Assembly (NCBI GenBank): GCA_032622095.1
Contig: CP136069.1
Location: 101,214,278 to 101,278,277 of the forward strand
Source of the DNA: Siphonodentalium dalli
Lineage: Eukaryota > Mollusca > Scaphopoda > Gadilida > Siphonodentaliidae
Direction of reading: 5' to 3'
Length of the DNA: 64,000 nucleotides
Shown: piece by piece, positions 62,827-64,000 of the stretch
Position numbering within the stretch: position 1 is the stretch's first letter
How the letters are laid out: every line of letters begins with the position of its first letter
Notes under the pieces: model-generated
Databases searched by the model: none
What the model was told of the DNA's origin: nothing
Seen by the model: only the letters and a program-made list of their open reading frames with translations
Translations under genes and position numbers: made by a program

Positions 62827-63737
62827 CTAGCAGGTTAGCCCGCCACTGGTGGCATTCGTCTCATGGCTTTGTTTCAGAAACATGACATTTTTTTAATTTA
62901 ACCAAATTTCAAGTCGATAGATCCACCTGTTTCCGAGATCTGGTCTGCGCATGCGCGAAGCTTGCGTCGCACGGGCTCGACGACCCGATAAAATTCGTAT
63001 CCGGGGCAAGATACATTCACATAGCGAATTTCAAGTCGATAGCTCCACCCGTTTCCGAGATCTCGTCTGCGCACGCGCCGCACGCGCTGCACGGGCTCGG
63101 CGACCCGATAAAATTCGTACCCGGGGCAAGATACATTCACATACCAAATTTCAAGTCGATAGCTCCACCCGTTTCCGAGATCTCGTCTGCGCGTGCGCGA
63201 AGCTGGCGTCGCACGGGCTCGGCGGCCCGATAAAATTTGTATCCGGCGCAAGATACATTCACATAGCAAATTTCAAGTCGATAGCTCCACCCGTTTCCGA
63301 GATAACGCATTCTTTGTTTTTCGATGAGTTAATTCATGGTACCCGTCCTCCCCGTCCTAAACTTCAGAGCGGACAGTCAATTAATCCCGTCGTGAAAGTC
63401 GAGATAATTGCATTTCGTCCGCATCCGTATTTCGGACGTATGGGGTCAGTCGTTTAGCCACGTCCATTGGAATCCGCATCCGTATTGCGGACGCATGGGG
63501 TCAATCGTTTAGCCACGTCCATTGCAATAAAGAGCGTTGATTGTTAACACCTCCGTATAAGGTCAATATAAAGATCGTTGATGTCTTAACCACCGCAGTG
63601 CCGTTTTTTGTGACTGAGATTGGAGAACGGGTGCTCTGAGCTTCTCCAAAACGCGACCACGACGATTCCCGTGGGATTTTACCTTTAGATAGGAAGTTTG
63701 GTCCCGATCGGTCAACCCGTTTTCGATTCTATGAAGT

Positions 63738-63778
<41 letters not shown>

Positions 63779-63813
63779 TATATATACGGACGTCTCAAAA
63801 TATATAGTATAGA
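62827..63813 (-). mobile_element. Helitron-like element E10, minus strand, type I
   Basis: The left end is CTAGCAGGTTAGCCCGCC with hairpin; a very short AT-rich stretch leads into four unit starts of the 122-bp minisatellite (62910, 63032, 63152, 63274). The second half is the type I body with GCGGACAGTCAATTAATCCC, TTTCGGACGCATGGGGTCA (twice), AATAAAGAGCG, AACCACCGCAGTGCC and TTTGGTCCCGATCGGTC. A TA microsatellite (63741-63785) precedes the right end TCTCAAAATATATAGTATAGA, which abuts E11. Confidence 0.75.
62906..63305. repeat. 122-bp minisatellite, four unit starts (in E10)
   Basis: Markers CAAGTCGATAG at 62910, 63032, 63152 and 63274 give steps of 122, 120 and 122 bp. It is the same repeat as in E3 at 53388-53700. 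Frames running through it on both strands (up to 168 codons) simply follow the repeat. Confidence 0.9.
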
Positions 63814-64000
63814 CTAGCAGGTGGACCCGACTTCGTCCGGGCTGTTTCCCCTCTGCTTTTCTGCGAATTGCGCGATTTGACCCTTGACATGTCCATTTTG
63901 AAGGTCAAGTGGGGTCACGATTTGACCCGTCCAAAACACTGCCCGGACAAAAGTACCTGACAAAAGTACCCGTCGAAATCCATCCGGTTTTACCCGATTT
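63814..64000 (-). mobile_element. Helitron-like element E11, minus strand, type II, cut by the window edge
   Basis: It starts with CTAGCAGGTGGACCCGACTT and GTCCGGGCTG, nearly identical to the start of E8 (59434), and continues with GACCTTGA-type repeats until the window ends. Confidence 0.7.

Noticed and set aside
62951-63457. 168-codon plus-strand frame with repeated REACVARARRPDKIR-type segments
   Set aside because: The protein repeats simply mirror the 122-bp minisatellite, and frames on both strands are open there because the unit happens to lack stops.

Overview
The window is eukaryotic and almost certainly from an invertebrate animal. It carries a decayed non-LTR (LINE) reverse transcriptase, a broken piggyBac-type DNA transposon, many Helitron-like ends, abundant microsatellites and very large tandem arrays. 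The style of the LINE and of the repeats (the GGCCGCCATCTTGG and GGTCAAGGTCA families) recalls marine invertebrates such as molluscs, but that is an impression and not a proof. I recognise no intact protein-coding host gene; every open reading frame in the arrays is short, repeated with the array, and often lacks an ATG.

Left two thirds (1-44716): a mosaic of large tandem arrays from one superfamily. A 1387-bp array (1-6109) ends at a 100-N assembly gap (6110-6209). It is followed by seven copies of a 1746-bp unit (6210-18444), then about 6.5 copies of a 1383-bp unit (18472-27413). Next come three copies of a composite unit of about 2.8 kb (27414-35279), and finally five full copies plus a partial copy of the same 1746-bp unit (35280-44716). 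Spacing within each array is constant to the base, and the 1746-bp copies look identical even though the two arrays lie 17 kb apart. Changes from one repeat family to another fall in simple sequence, namely ATT tracts and one poly(A) tract. Either recombination used these tracts as crossover points or the assembler changed path there. The composite units contain a plus-strand Helitron-like element ending in a hairpin plus CTAG followed by T.

Middle (44717-49475): a stretch of about 1.2 kb with nothing recognised, a 271-bp tandem duplication carrying two minus-strand tRNA-like sequences, a fourth diverged copy of the plus-strand Helitron-like element ending at 47578, and two sets of decayed tandem repeats of about 165-170 bp.

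Right part (49476-64000): a chain of about eleven minus-strand Helitron-like elements. Most are joined directly head to tail, so the CTAG 3' end of one is followed at once by the TCTACTATATATTTTG-type 5' end of the next. Two 3'-end types go with mostly different bodies. One element was later hit by a piggyBac element (54511-55684), another by a 5'-truncated LINE (60478-62588) with a perfect 13-bp target duplication. The chain of mobile elements, rather than any host gene system, is the most unusual content of the window.
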